The notes: generated from the sequence alone by a model not told the origin. DNA of 22,853 nt from CAZSVP01 sp964637185 (GCA_964637185.1 CAZWVB010000011.1:1-22853); one strand, 5' to 3'; counted from the first letter of the stretch, positions 1 through 8,247 are shown. Program-made: numbers and translations.

Positions 1-47
1 ATGCAAACCTGTTAAGTATAAAAAATCCCAGGAAGTAATTGGGATCT

Positions 48-139
<92 letters not shown>

Positions 140-216
140 TCGTCCAACAAATGTTACAACTTGCAAGTAAAAGTAAATGCTATTCCTTTTTCAGTCTTTG
201 CAATTGTTCTCCTCTC

Positions 217-249
217 GATCAAGCAAACAGTAACTTGGTTTGTTTGATC
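217..249. repeat. 12-bp hairpin between the two tRNA-Ser genes
   Basis: GATCAAGCAAAC (217-228) pairs with GTTTGTTTGATC (238-249) around a 9-nt loop. Eleven pairs are Watson-Crick and one is a G-U on the plus strand. It lies between the two serine tRNA genes. It may end or process the upstream tRNA transcript, but no U-tract follows on the minus strand, so its role is uncertain. I see no gene in 140-325. Confidence 0.6.
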
Positions 250-325
250 GTTAAGGAAAAGAATTGTGTCAGCTGAAATGCTTTCAACAACTTAAAAGCA
301 TGTAAGCCAAAGCAATGCTTTGACG

Positions 326-418
326 TGGCGGAGAGGGAGGGATTCGAACCCTCGCGGGGGATTACTCCCCCCTACCGGATTAGCAATCCAGCCCCTTCAG
401 CCTCTTGGGTACCTCTCC
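326..418 (-). tRNA. tRNA-Ser(GCU)
   Basis: The acceptor GGAGAGG (412-418) pairs with CCTCTCC (330-336). Discriminator G and an encoded CCA (326-328) follow. The anticodon loop is TTGCTAA, giving anticodon GCT for AGC/AGU serine codons. The long variable arm is a clear GC stem (TAGGGGGGA...TCCCCC), typical of class II tRNA-Ser. Its acceptor stem and 3' end match the other two serine tRNAs in the window. Confidence 0.97.
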
Positions 419-451
419 GCAAATACTTTTCGATCTGTAAAGTACCGTGTA

Positions 452-480
452 ATTATACGCTTTTATACTAAATAGCTCAA
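452..480 (-). promoter_or_regulatory. Sigma70-type promoter of tRNA-Ser(GCU)
   Basis: On the minus strand TTGAGC (480-475) is followed by a 17-nt spacer and a perfect TATAAT (457-452). Transcription would start near 445, about 25 nt upstream of the mature tRNA 5' end at 418. The position and consensus fit a stable-RNA promoter. It may also drive tRNA-Ser(UGA). Confidence 0.8.
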
Positions 481-567
481 GACTACTCACGCGAACATAC
501 TATAAACATAACAATAAAGCATCTTGGTCAATATTGACATAAGAGGCGTTTCATATAAAAGCTATGC

Positions 568-1413
568 TTAGTACTTGAGCTGAATTATTTCTAGCTTGGG
601 CTGTAGTTGAGCGGCAAGCTTGTCATCCCCTGCTAGGCTGGCATAGTCATGCAATGCTTGCGCTACTGCCACATTGTCGGGATCAAGATCGTAGGCTTTG
701 TGAGCCAGCTCCAAGGCCCTATTTGTCTTGCCTTCTGCCATGTCGTACTGCGCGAGTAGCAGGAAGTCCTGTGCAGTCTTGGTATCGATGCCATCCAGTA
801 CTGACCGTGCCGGCTGAAACAGCTTGGCTTGCAACATACGTGTGGCATCTGACCTAGGCACTCCCCTGCCGCCGCGTTGATAGACATCGCAGTACCATAC
901 CAAGCTGGCGGCTTGCACACTGGCTAGGTCCAGCTTGGCAGCCTGATGCGCCTTCTCGCAACCCGCATCCACTTGACCTATATTGATGAGCGCAGCCGAC
1001 TCCCCTGCTGTACTTGCAGCACTGACCGATTCGCGGCTGGCTTGTTCAAAATAGCCTTTGGCTGTGCCATATTGGAGAAGATCGACAGCTTGATTGCCTA
1101 GATAGATTGGATTGGGATCGTACAATCGCGTCAGTACCTGAAATGCTTGTTGGTCCTGGTGGTTTGACTGATAGTAGCGACGTTCCGCCTGTACAACAGC
1201 GCTATCATAAGGAGCCCATTTGCTGGCAGCACTGATCCAATTCAGCTGGGTTGAGCCACTACTACTTGCAGCGCCGTGTAATAACCTGTCTGTGATACTA
1301 CGATGCCAGCCTGTGACGTTGGGCCAATACGCACCAAGCAATAGCCCTGCGGTAGCTAGACATAGTACAGCTAGCCACCAAAAGTCACGCTCTACCCTAC
1401 TGCTTCGTCTCAT
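568..1413 (-). CDS. Membrane-anchored TPR-like protein (unknown function)
   Basis: About 281 aa. Residues about 11-29 form one hydrophobic segment after a basic N-terminus (MRRSSRVERD), so the protein is probably anchored with the bulk outside the membrane. The C-terminal half is Ala/Leu/Tyr-rich helical sequence with tetratricopeptide-like spacing (ALELAHKAYDLDPDN, then a second helical pair). The start at 1413 is chosen because GGAG lies 7 nt upstream and it overlaps the end of valS by only 17 nt. A longer in-frame start at 1458 would run 62 nt into valS. The gene is translationally coupled to valS and probably expressed only from the valS promoter. No enzyme motif is seen. A scaffold or cell-envelope assembly role is a guess. 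Confidence 0.8.
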   Translation of the reverse strand: MRRSSRVERDFWWLAVLCLATAGLLLGAYWPNVTGWHRSITDRLLHGAASSSGSTQLNWISAASKWAPYDSAVVQAERRYYQSNHQDQQAFQVLTRLYDPNPIYLGNQAVDLLQYGTAKGYFEQASRESVSAASTAGESAALINIGQVDAGCEKAHQAAKLDLASVQAASLVWYCDVYQRGGRGVPRSDATRMLQAKLFQPARSVLDGIDTKTAQDFLLLAQYDMAEGKTNRALELAHKAYDLDPDNVAVAQALHDYASLAGDDKLAAQLQPKLEIIQLKY

Positions 1414-3778
1414 CGAGCTCCGCCCTGAGCTGTTGCAATGTGTTTTGAGTACTTGCAAGTAGCTTCTGCTGATGGTCTACCACCTGCTGTGGTGCGTGAT
1501 CCATAAATTGTTGATTGGACAATTTAGCTTCGGTGATCTTTATAAGCCGCTCTTTGTCGTCGATTTCGCGCTGCAGCTTGGCAACCTTGGTGGCCGCCGC
1601 GTCTTTTTGTTTGCTGCTGACTATATCAATGATTTGCAACCCAAATTCCTCAGCCTTTTTGGCATCAGGCTTGAGTGTTGCGTTCGGCCATTGCTCGGTT
1701 ATCAGATTGGAATTGGTCCATGAAAGTTGTTGCCAGACAGCCTCTGTGACAAATGGGGCATAGGGGTGGAGCAGCCGCAGCACTGTCTCGAGCGCATAGA
1801 CCAACATGTCAGCGTTGGGGTATTCTTTGGAATACTCCAGATACTGGTCGGCTAGTATATCCCAGAGTAGGGAGTAGAGCTGCATGCCAGCCTCAGAGAA
1901 TTGATACTTGGCCAGCTTGTCAGTAACCCCTTCAATCGCCGCGTTGAGCTCAGTAGCCAGCCAGTGATCTGCCGGGGTCTGCAATTGCAGCGGGGCGGGG
2001 GAGTAGTCTTCACCTACCTTGCCCAATATAAATCGACTAACATTCCAAACCTTGTTGCAGAAATTGCGATAACCACGAATCTTCTCGTTGCTGAGTTTGC
2101 CACCCACGCCAGGAGTAACACCGATACTGAGTGCTAGGCGCAGCGCATCTGTGCCGTACTCAGCAGTGATATTCATCGGATCATCATAATTTCCTTTGGA
2201 TTTGCTGAGCTTCTGGCCTTGCTCATCGGTCACCATGCCCCATAGATAGACGTCTTCAAATGGTATCTTGCCAGTCTTGTAAAGACTAAACATGATCATG
2301 CGCGTCACCCATTTGTGCAGGATGTCGCGAGCAGTACCCATCAGACTAGTAGGATAGAACTGGTCAAAATCGCCTGTACTCATGAGAGTAGCATAGGGCC
2401 ACTGGCCAGAGCTAAACCATGTATCAAATGTGTCGGTCTCGGCCCGATAATTGCCCTCGCCATAGTAAGCCTTGGCCTCGTCCTCGGATTTGGCGATGAT
2501 ATAGGCGTCTTTGTCGGCATCGTGACTGGTCTTGTAGTACACCGGCATGCGGATACCCCACCAGATCTGGCGGCTGATACACCAATCATGCTCTTGAGAT
2601 AGCCAGTCCAGCGCCAACTTTTTGAATCGGGCAGGGTAGAAACGAACTTGATCGGACTCGATTGCTTCAATCACCGGCTTGTTGAGTTCACTGACGCGCA
2701 AGAACCACTGCTCAGTGATAAGCGGCTCGATGACTGATTTACTGCGATCTTGGATGGCGACCTGATGGGTGTATTTCTCAACTTTGACTAGCTTGCCGGC
2801 TGCTTTGAGATCGGCTACTACCAGCTTGCGAGCTTCTTCGACGCTGAGCCCAGCATACTTCTCGGGCACGTTGACCATATGACCCTCTAAATCAATCACG
2901 CTGATCTGTGGCAAATTGTGGCGCAGCCCTATCTCGTAGTCATTCTTGTCATGTCCGGGCGTGATCTTGAGAGCACCTGTACCAAAATCTGTCGCCACGT
3001 GCTCGTCGACGATGATCGGCACCGGCCGATCTACCAGCGGCACTATAGCATCCTTGCCCACCAGATCTTTGAATTTATTGTCGGTGGGGTTCACAGCCAC
3101 AGCTACATCGGCAAAAATCGTCTCTGGACGCACTGTAGCTATCTGGATAGGGCCATAATCAAGGGTGTAGAGCTCATCTTCGCACTCCTCGTGAGTGATC
3201 TCGATATCCGCATAAGCCGATTGGGTCACGGGGTCCCAATTGACGATACGGTTGCCTCGATAGATCAGCCCGTCTTCGTGCATTTGTGCGAATGTATCAT
3301 AGACTGTGCTGACAATGTCGGCATCAAGCGTGTATTTCTCGCGGCTCCAGTCGGCGGAGAAGCCCATCGAGCGCATTTGCCGACCCATGGTGCCACGATG
3401 TGCCTCAACAAAGTCCCAGACCTGGCGATAAAACTCTTCTTGCCCTAGATCGTGGCGGGTTTTGCCAGACTTGGCCAATTCCTTCTCAAACACAAACTGT
3501 GTCTCAATGCCAGCATGGTCACTACCGGGCAGCCAGAGCGCTGGTCGGCCTTGCATACGAGCAGTACGTGTAGCAATGTCTTCAAGCACATACATCAGAT
3601 GGCCAGCATGCAGCGAACCATTGGCATTGGGCGGCGGCATGATGATACAAAAAGGCTTGCCGGTAGCCTTGGTATTGGGCGCAAAAGCATCGGCGGCTGC
3701 CCACAACTCAAGAATGCCCGGCTCGTGCTCCGCAGCCTCGTAGGCCTTGGGCATTTCTCTATCTCGCTCGCTCCTCAT
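1397..3778 (-). CDS. valS: Valine--tRNA ligase (ValRS)
   Basis: 793 aa, class I aminoacyl-tRNA synthetase that charges tRNA-Val in the cytoplasm. The HIGH-type motif is HAGH (57-60) after MPPPNANGSL. The KMSKS-type motif is KLSKS (523-527). The CP1 editing domain is recognisable around residues 210-290 (TVRPETIFAD; GTGALKITPGHDKNDYE). The last 60 residues form the ValRS tRNA-binding coiled-coil arm (REIDDKERLIKITEAKL). It is shorter than the E. coli enzyme (about 950 aa). The start at 3778 is preferred because TGCTACAAT ends 7 nt upstream, matching the leaderless layout of several genes here. An internal ATG at 3754 (MPKAYEAAEHE) aligns better with typical ValRS N-termini and remains possible. 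Confidence 0.97.
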   Translation of the reverse strand: MRSERDREMPKAYEAAEHEPGILELWAAADAFAPNTKATGKPFCIIMPPPNANGSLHAGHLMYVLEDIATRTARMQGRPALWLPGSDHAGIETQFVFEKELAKSGKTRHDLGQEEFYRQVWDFVEAHRGTMGRQMRSMGFSADWSREKYTLDADIVSTVYDTFAQMHEDGLIYRGNRIVNWDPVTQSAYADIEITHEECEDELYTLDYGPIQIATVRPETIFADVAVAVNPTDNKFKDLVGKDAIVPLVDRPVPIIVDEHVATDFGTGALKITPGHDKNDYEIGLRHNLPQISVIDLEGHMVNVPEKYAGLSVEEARKLVVADLKAAGKLVKVEKYTHQVAIQDRSKSVIEPLITEQWFLRVSELNKPVIEAIESDQVRFYPARFKKLALDWLSQEHDWCISRQIWWGIRMPVYYKTSHDADKDAYIIAKSEDEAKAYYGEGNYRAETDTFDTWFSSGQWPYATLMSTGDFDQFYPTSLMGTARDILHKWVTRMIMFSLYKTGKIPFEDVYLWGMVTDEQGQKLSKSKGNYDDPMNITAEYGTDALRLALSIGVTPGVGGKLSNEKIRGYRNFCNKVWNVSRFILGKVGEDYSPAPLQLQTPADHWLATELNAAIEGVTDKLAKYQFSEAGMQLYSLLWDILADQYLEYSKEYPNADMLVYALETVLRLLHPYAPFVTEAVWQQLSWTNSNLITEQWPNATLKPDAKKAEEFGLQIIDIVSSKQKDAAATKVAKLQREIDDKERLIKITEAKLSNQQFMDHAPQQVVDHQQKLLASTQNTLQQLRAELDETKQ

Positions 3779-3785
3779 GACTCAA

Positions 3786-3794
3786 ATTGTAGCA
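3786..3794 (-). promoter_or_regulatory. Extended -10 promoter of valS
   Basis: On the minus strand TGC-TACAAT (3794-3786) is an extended -10 element. Seven nucleotides separate it from the ATG at 3778, which implies a leaderless or nearly leaderless mRNA. A weak -35 (TGTAAA) lies 17 nt upstream. Confidence 0.65.
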
Positions 3795-3825
3795 TTTCCA
3801 GATGGGATTTTACAGCATGACAGGT

Positions 3826-3855
3826 TTGACAATCCTTATGTTCAACCGATACAAT
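3826..3855 (+). promoter_or_regulatory. Promoter of the acidic coiled-coil protein gene
   Basis: A perfect TTGACA (3826-3831), an 18-nt spacer and TACAAT (3850-3855). Transcription would begin near 3862, leaving a leader of about 200 nt before the ATG at 4068. It is divergent from the valS promoter. Confidence 0.75.
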
Positions 3856-3861
3856 AGATAC

Positions 3862-4067
3862 AAACTTGGGAAGAGCCAAGCTTGTATTTTCAAGATTAAC
3901 GCCTTAGTGGCATTTGAAAAGTTGAAATATTGGAGGGTAGTTCAAGGAGTCAGCAAAACCCGCAGTGAGTCGTAGTGACACCTACGTCGAACGAGGCTTG
4001 TAGATGGCGACGAAGAAATACCCCCAAGATTACAACTTCAGGGGGATTAATGGGAGGGATGACAGCA
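3862..4067 (+). promoter_or_regulatory. Long, possibly structured mRNA leader with an overlapping short ORF
   Basis: Between the promoter and the chosen start lie several small hairpins: CTTG/CAAG near 3880-3894, CGTAG/CTACG near 3971-3985, and CCCCCAAG...CTT(CA)GGGGG at 4021-4045 next to the ribosome-binding region. A 32-codon ORF (4004-4102) starts with ATG behind GAGG and overlaps the main start in another frame. It could be a regulatory leader peptide, or chance. I do not recognise a known riboswitch. Confidence 0.4.
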
Positions 4068-4853
4068 ATGAAAGACATATACAGTCCATTGGAAATAGAT
4101 GAGCAATGGGACCAGCGCGCACCAATGGATGATGCTGGCGGCACGGTAGCGATCGATGAGCCTATGATGGTGGCTCAGACCGATCCACATGCTCAGGATT
4201 TGCACAGTGATAGCGGCGATACTGCCGATACCACCACGCCACAGGCCGTACCGGCTGCCCCCACAGATGATACGCCAGCCACTATGCCAGCCACACCATC
4301 AGTCGATGAGGCTAGTGGTGATCCTGCCCAGACCCCAACTCCTGCGCAACCAGTCGACGACACAGCAGCTAGCGAAGCAGCCACTATCGATGCCAACATG
4401 GCACACATGGGCCAAACAGTATTTGAGCCACAATTCAAGCCGGCAAACAGTGATGACGATGCTGCCGCCAAGATGATGGGGAGCGATATGCCTACCACAC
4501 CTGCCAATGACCAGCCAGCTGCTGAGCCAGTAGCACCAGCTGCACCAGTCGAGCCACCTGTCGCACCAGAGCCGCCATCAGAGCCTGCAACTACACCGAC
4601 TATTGATGAAATTACCAGTACACCCAACCCTGAGCCAGCACTCGACGACTCAGGTGATCATGTAGTCGAAGATGTCGACAAAGACCTCAGCGAGATGGTC
4701 AGCAAACTCGAGGAAGAGAGTAAGAAGCTCGATCAAGACATCGCTGAGAAGAATGAGCAGATCTTGACCATGCAAAAAGACATCGATGCTCATAACACTA
4801 AAAAAGCTGCTATCCAAAAACGCATCGATGGACTCAAAGCGGTAATAAGTTAG
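4068..4853 (+). CDS. Acidic Pro/Ala/Thr-rich protein with C-terminal coiled coil (unknown function)
   Basis: About 261 aa. Residues about 20-200 are low-complexity, rich in Ala, Pro, Thr and Asp/Glu and probably disordered (for example APAAPVEPPVAPEPPSEP). The last 70 residues form a heptad-like coiled coil (EMVSKLEEESKKLDQDIAEK onward). No signal peptide or transmembrane segment is present. The start at 4068 (MKDIYSPLEID) is chosen for the GGGAGG about 10 nt upstream. In-frame ATGs at 4050 and 4059 are alternatives, and 3975 looks too early. The gene has its own promoter and a strong terminator, so it is a single-gene unit. A linker or structural role is plausible, but no family is recognised. 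Confidence 0.75.
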   Translation: MKDIYSPLEIDEQWDQRAPMDDAGGTVAIDEPMMVAQTDPHAQDLHSDSGDTADTTTPQAVPAAPTDDTPATMPATPSVDEASGDPAQTPTPAQPVDDTAASEAATIDANMAHMGQTVFEPQFKPANSDDDAAAKMMGSDMPTTPANDQPAAEPVAPAAPVEPPVAPEPPSEPATTPTIDEITSTPNPEPALDDSGDHVVEDVDKDLSEMVSKLEEESKKLDQDIAEKNEQILTMQKDIDAHNTKKAAIQKRIDGLKAVIS

Positions 4854-4871
4854 ACTACATGAAAGGCACAG

Positions 4872-4899
4872 AAAAATCTGCTTCAAAGCAGATTTTTTT
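4872..4899 (+). terminator. Intrinsic terminator (probably bidirectional)
   Basis: AAAAATCTGCT, loop TCAA, AGCAGATTTTT and two more T form an 11-bp stem with a U-tract, 18 nt after the stop at 4853. The A-run on the 5' arm would also give a U-tract on the other strand. Confidence 0.9.
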
Positions 4900-4931
4900 G
4901 TTTGATAACACAACTGTAGTAGAGTAAAACT

Positions 4932-5654
4932 ATGACAGATATACTACGTGACCAACCAGAGCAATCCGAAATCAAGCAAGCTACGCCTGTTGTCGAGCTC
5001 AAAGAGTTAAAACAGCAACAAGAAATAGGGAAGATGGTAACCAATACCTTTGATGTAATGGACCAGTTGCGTAACCGTCAGCTAGCACACGACACCAATC
5101 CATTTGTTCTTGGAGAGGCCAAATTTGCAGCTATCAACACTGTTCGTTTGGGTAGCGACGAGCACGGTTATTTATTGCATACCGAGAGCGCCAGGCCTCC
5201 AGACGAGTTGGGCAGCGAGCAGTCCGTACGTACCAGTGAGGCTATCAAACAGGGTTTTGTTGGCGGCAGGATAACTCAAGGCGACAAAGTAATGTTTCGG
5301 TTTGAAGCACATGGGCCGGCTGGCGAACAATACTTTGCCAACGAGCCGCATCCTGGATTCTTGGGCACTATTATCTACGGGCCTTCGGGTGAAAAATTGG
5401 CTGAAGGTGATCCTCAATTGCAGCAGTTCCAAGCAATTGTCCATCAATATGAATTGCTTTTGGCTCCGCCCCCGCCAGTAACTCGCAAAGAATCTGAGAC
5501 AGAAGAAAAGCCACCGAGCAAATTTAGACACTTCGTGGACAAAATTAAGACCAAAGCCAATTCGGGTGCAACAGAGTCTGCATTGATGGAAGCCAAACGA
5601 TCAGAAAATCTGGCCCGCATACGTGCTGCCAACCCGCCTGACAAAAAGCCATAA
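4932..5654 (+). CDS. Hypothetical protein, 240 aa
   Basis: I do not recognise a family. The N-terminus (1-50) is polar, Gln/Glu-rich and helical. The centre (about 60-170) looks like a globular alpha/beta domain with several short beta segments (FAAINTVRLG, HGYLLHTES, KVMFRFEAHG, LGTIIYGPSG). After a Pro run (LLAPPPP, about 177-183) the C-terminus is charged and probably disordered. There is no signal peptide or membrane segment. A TAGAGT box lies 6 nt before the ATG and no good Shine-Dalgarno is present, so the mRNA may be leaderless, although the box is weak. It follows the terminator of the coiled-coil gene, so it is probably transcribed separately. Confidence 0.75.
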   Translation: MTDILRDQPEQSEIKQATPVVELKELKQQQEIGKMVTNTFDVMDQLRNRQLAHDTNPFVLGEAKFAAINTVRLGSDEHGYLLHTESARPPDELGSEQSVRTSEAIKQGFVGGRITQGDKVMFRFEAHGPAGEQYFANEPHPGFLGTIIYGPSGEKLAEGDPQLQQFQAIVHQYELLLAPPPPVTRKESETEEKPPSKFRHFVDKIKTKANSGATESALMEAKRSENLARIRAANPPDKKP

Positions 5655-5667
5655 TTTCTTTCATGCT

Positions 5668-5695
5668 TTGATCAGCACTTACACTTAGATATAAT
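5668..5695 (+). promoter_or_regulatory. Promoter of the PurM-like gene
   Basis: TTGATC (5668-5673), a 16-nt spacer and a perfect TATAAT (5690-5695). The start would be near 5702, giving a leader of about 65 nt. Confidence 0.75.
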
Positions 5696-5706
5696 CACCC
5701 TGTCCT

Positions 5707-5728
5707 TTGTCCGTATCACACCGGACAA
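5707..5728 (+). promoter_or_regulatory. Hairpin at the 5' end of the PurM-like mRNA
   Basis: TTGTCCG (5707-5713) pairs with CGGACAA (5722-5728) around an 8-nt loop, directly at the predicted 5' end of the transcript. It may be a stability hairpin or part of a control element. It does not cover the GAGG Shine-Dalgarno near 5755. Confidence 0.55.
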
Positions 5729-5766
5729 TTCGAAGTTCGTCTACAACAACCGAAGAGGTAAGTGTC

Positions 5767-6924
5767 ATGACTGATCTACCCACCACCTATGGTCAACTCG
5801 TCAACTACGACGAGCTTGACTACTTCAAGCGCCTGGCCCAGCGCGCCGCCATGGAGACCGACGGCTACATCGAAGACACTGAGTGGCGAGTCGTGCCCGA
5901 GAGCCGGGGCGAGAGTGTGTTCCTACTGGAAGGGCCGGATCGCTACAGGGGTGATGTCAACGAGGGGCTCGGTACCAAGAACAACGCCACCAAGTTGGCG
6001 ACACTGACCGCGATCGAGCAACATCCCGACTGGTCAGACAACGCCCACAACCACTACATCAAGTTGTTGTGGTCCTACGCCGGCCAAGACACAGTGGCCA
6101 TGATAGTCAATGACATGGCCACGCTCGGCGTCAGGCCACTGACGGTCGCCATGCACTTGGCGGCAGGGCACAGCAGCTGGTTCGACCACACCGAAGAGCG
6201 AGTCGAAGCACGCATGACCGGGTTGTTGGAGGGTTGGAAGTATGCCTGCAGGTTGAGCAGCGCCACCTACGCTGGTGGGGAGACGCCCGCCCTGCCCGGG
6301 CTTGTGGTGGATGATGAGGTGGTCATCTCCGGTTCCGCCACGGGTGAGATCTACCCCAAGAACCGACGTGTCATGGGCGATGTCGAGCCTGGTGATGAGA
6401 TCATCATCCTCGAAGGTAGTGGTCCGCATGCCAACGGCATCAGCCTGCTACGCAGCATCGGTGAGGAGATCGGTTACCAGACGCAGCTGCCAGACGGCAA
6501 CACCTTCGCCGTCGCGCTGCTCGTGCCCACCCCGATCTATGTCAGTGCCGTACAAGCCTGCCTGGATGCTGGTGTGCAGATCAGCTACACCATCAACGTG
6601 ACCGGCCATGGTTGGCGCAAGTTCATGCGGCTCAACCTGCCGCTGGAGTACCGCTTCCACGCCGTGCCTACCCCACAAGCCATCTTCAGCTTCGCCCAAG
6701 AGGTGCGCGGCATCAGCATCGAGGAGATGCTGGGCAACTACTGCATGAATGCTGGTTTCGGTCTGTACGTGCGGCCAGGATCACTTGAGCTGGCAATGAC
6801 AACGCTCGCTCAGGCTGGATACAAGCCACTGCACGCCGGCACCATCCATGCCGCAGAGGCCAAGGTGGTCAACATCGAGCCTTACGGCGTTGTGTTCGAG
6901 GCCGACACTCTTCAGGTCCGCTGA
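5767..6924 (+). CDS. purM: Divergent phosphoribosylformylglycinamidine cyclo-ligase-like protein (PurM superfamily)
   Basis: About 385 aa. PurM converts FGAM plus ATP to AIR in purine synthesis. Collinear PurM landmarks are a glycine-rich EGLGTK (66-71, where the family has DGVGTK), VNDMATLGVRPL (114-125), GGETPALPG (170-178), SGPHANGISLLR (218-229), TPIYV (255-259), VTGHGWRKF (278-286, where E. coli has LTGGGFW) and NAGFGLYV (328-335). The changed ATP/phosphate-loop residues mean the activity should not be assumed. The start at 5767 follows GAGG with 8-nt spacing. The gene is visibly more GC-rich than its neighbours, has its own promoter and hairpin terminator, and no other purine gene is nearby. 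Horizontal acquisition is possible. Confidence 0.85.
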   Translation: MTDLPTTYGQLVNYDELDYFKRLAQRAAMETDGYIEDTEWRVVPESRGESVFLLEGPDRYRGDVNEGLGTKNNATKLATLTAIEQHPDWSDNAHNHYIKLLWSYAGQDTVAMIVNDMATLGVRPLTVAMHLAAGHSSWFDHTEERVEARMTGLLEGWKYACRLSSATYAGGETPALPGLVVDDEVVISGSATGEIYPKNRRVMGDVEPGDEIIILEGSGPHANGISLLRSIGEEIGYQTQLPDGNTFAVALLVPTPIYVSAVQACLDAGVQISYTINVTGHGWRKFMRLNLPLEYRFHAVPTPQAIFSFAQEVRGISIEEMLGNYCMNAGFGLYVRPGSLELAMTTLAQAGYKPLHAGTIHAAEAKVVNIEPYGVVFEADTLQVR

Positions 6925-6943
6925 TCGCCCCAATTCACGAACT

Positions 6944-6976
6944 TCGAGGCCCTGTCCACGCCGGACGGGGCCTCGA
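6944..6976 (+). terminator. Long hairpin terminator of the PurM-like gene
   Basis: TCGAGGCCCTGTCC (6944-6957), loop ACGCC, then GGACGGGGCCTCGA (6963-6976): 14 bp with one U-G pair that forms only on the plus-strand RNA. It begins 20 nt after the stop. There is no long U-run, only a loose T-rich stretch. Confidence 0.7.
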
Positions 6977-7046
6977 GACGTCTTTACTTTCGAATCACTT
7001 TTCTCCTCGACGTTATCAAATCAGTAAACGAAGCTAGTCTGATGCT

Positions 7047-7097
7047 TCTGTTCATAAGACCGCGAGTCCATATCCTTGGCGCAGCGGCATGAACAGA
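7047..7097. repeat. Imperfect inverted repeat in the purM-tsaD intergenic region
   Basis: TCTGTTCAT (7047-7055) and ATGAACAGA (7089-7097) are perfect 9-bp inverted copies. Between them further pairing is possible (CCGC/GCGG and CCA/TGG), giving one elongated stem-loop. It lies in the 282-nt gap between two convergent genes, where I see no credible protein gene. Confidence 0.5.
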
Positions 7098-7149
7098 CAA
7101 GAAGGCTGGCTGAGTGCTATTGATTTTATATAGTCGAAAACACTTTTTG

Positions 7150-7175
7150 CCTTCTTTTGGTGTATCAAAAGAAGG
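7150..7175 (-). terminator. Hairpin downstream of tsaD (probable terminator)
   Basis: CCTTCTTTTG (7150-7159) and CAAAAGAAGG (7166-7175) form a perfect 10-bp stem with a 6-nt loop, about 31 nt beyond the tsaD stop. The minus-strand sequence after it has no clean U-tract. Confidence 0.55.
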
Positions 7176-7206
7176 GGCCCTGCAAGAGTGCAACTCTTTT
7201 CAGGAT

Positions 7207-8247
7207 CTATAATTCACTTAGACTAGGGTCGGCTACGATAGTAGTTGGATCGGTATATATCTTGCGCTGTGCCATCTGGTAAGCAATTGCGCCAATCATA
7301 GCTGCGTTGTCAGTACAGAGCACTGGTGGCACTACAATCGTATTTGGGATCACTGCCTTAAGCCGCTCGCGTAGCGAGCTGTTGCAGGCCACACCACCAC
7401 CAACTACGAAAGCCTTGGGCTGCAGATCATTGTAGGCATGCAACGCTTTTGCCACTAGCGCATCAACGACAGCTTTTTGAAAGCTGGCCGCCAGATCGGC
7501 TTGAACTTGCTTGTCGAGCTGGTAAGTTTTCTGTGCAGCTTCGGCGGCTGGATTTACTCCGGTAATTTGTTGAACCTGCCTTAGTACGGCAGTCTTGAGT
7601 CCCGAGAAGCTAAAATCGTATTTCCTTGGTGTGTTGGCTACTGGGAACTGATATTTGCTGTCATCACCAGATGTGGCGGCTTGGCTAATAGCTGGCCCAC
7701 CTGGATATCCCAGTCCAATCAGCTTGGCTACCTTATCAAAAGCCTCTCCGGCGGCATCATCGAGCGTTTGACCCAATACTTCACGGCTTAGATCCTCCTG
7801 GTAAAAAGATAAGGTAGTGTGCCCACCAGATACAGTCAGAGCAAGAAAGGGGAATGTTGGCGGCGTATCTGTCAAAAAACTTGCAAAGGCATGCGCCCAG
7901 ATGTGATTAACCCCAATTAAGGGCTTTTGCTTGGTAATCGCCAAGGTTTGGGCAGTTAGCACACCGATCAGTAGTGATCCGATCAAGCCTGGACCTCGAG
8001 TAACAGCAATAGCATCTATATCGTCCCAATTCAGATTGGCATCGGATAATGATTGCTCAATTACAGGAATTATCACCTCGACATGTGATCTGGCTGCTAC
8101 CTCTGGTACTACTCCGCCATATCTAGCATGAATCTCTACCTGAGATGCTATCACATTGCTCAAAATGGTCTGACTCCGCTGGCTGGCGGATGATATTACA
8201 GATGCCGCTGTCTCATCGCAGCTAGACTCTATTGCAAGAATATTCAT
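7207..8247 (-). CDS. tsaD: tRNA N6-adenosine threonylcarbamoyltransferase TsaD
   Basis: 346 aa, the normal family length. TsaD (Gcp/YgjD/Kae1) transfers threonylcarbamoyl from TC-AMP to A37 of ANN-decoding tRNAs, together with TsaB and TsaE, which are not in this window. The ASKHA-fold N-terminus MNILAIESSCDETA is canonical. The metal ligands are H115 and H119 in NHIWAH. The SGGHT phosphate motif is at 140-144. The EAFDKVAKLIGLGYPGGP block and the C-terminal GGGVACNSSLRER and CTDNAAMIG motifs are intact. The ATG at 8247 is exactly at the conserved N-terminus. No strong Shine-Dalgarno is seen. The region just upstream is AT-rich, with TAAGAT 6 nt before the ATG, so it may also be leaderless. 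Confidence 0.97.
   Translation of the reverse strand: MNILAIESSCDETAASVISSASQRSQTILSNVIASQVEIHARYGGVVPEVAARSHVEVIIPVIEQSLSDANLNWDDIDAIAVTRGPGLIGSLLIGVLTAQTLAITKQKPLIGVNHIWAHAFASFLTDTPPTFPFLALTVSGGHTTLSFYQEDLSREVLGQTLDDAAGEAFDKVAKLIGLGYPGGPAISQAATSGDDSKYQFPVANTPRKYDFSFSGLKTAVLRQVQQITGVNPAAEAAQKTYQLDKQVQADLAASFQKAVVDALVAKALHAYNDLQPKAFVVGGGVACNSSLRERLKAVIPNTIVVPPVLCTDNAAMIGAIAYQMAQRKIYTDPTTIVADPSLSEL

Noticed and set aside
2918..3448. 176-codon plus-strand ORF inside valS
   Set aside because: It lies wholly opposite conserved ValRS sequence; no independent signals.
4193..4627. 144-codon minus-strand Gly/Ala/Val-rich ORF
   Set aside because: It is the antisense of the Pro/Ala/Thr-rich repeat region, a compositional artefact.
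6984..7193. 69-codon minus-strand ORF between purM and tsaD
   Set aside because: It spans the inverted repeat and the tsaD hairpin, has no ribosome site, and the composition looks non-coding.
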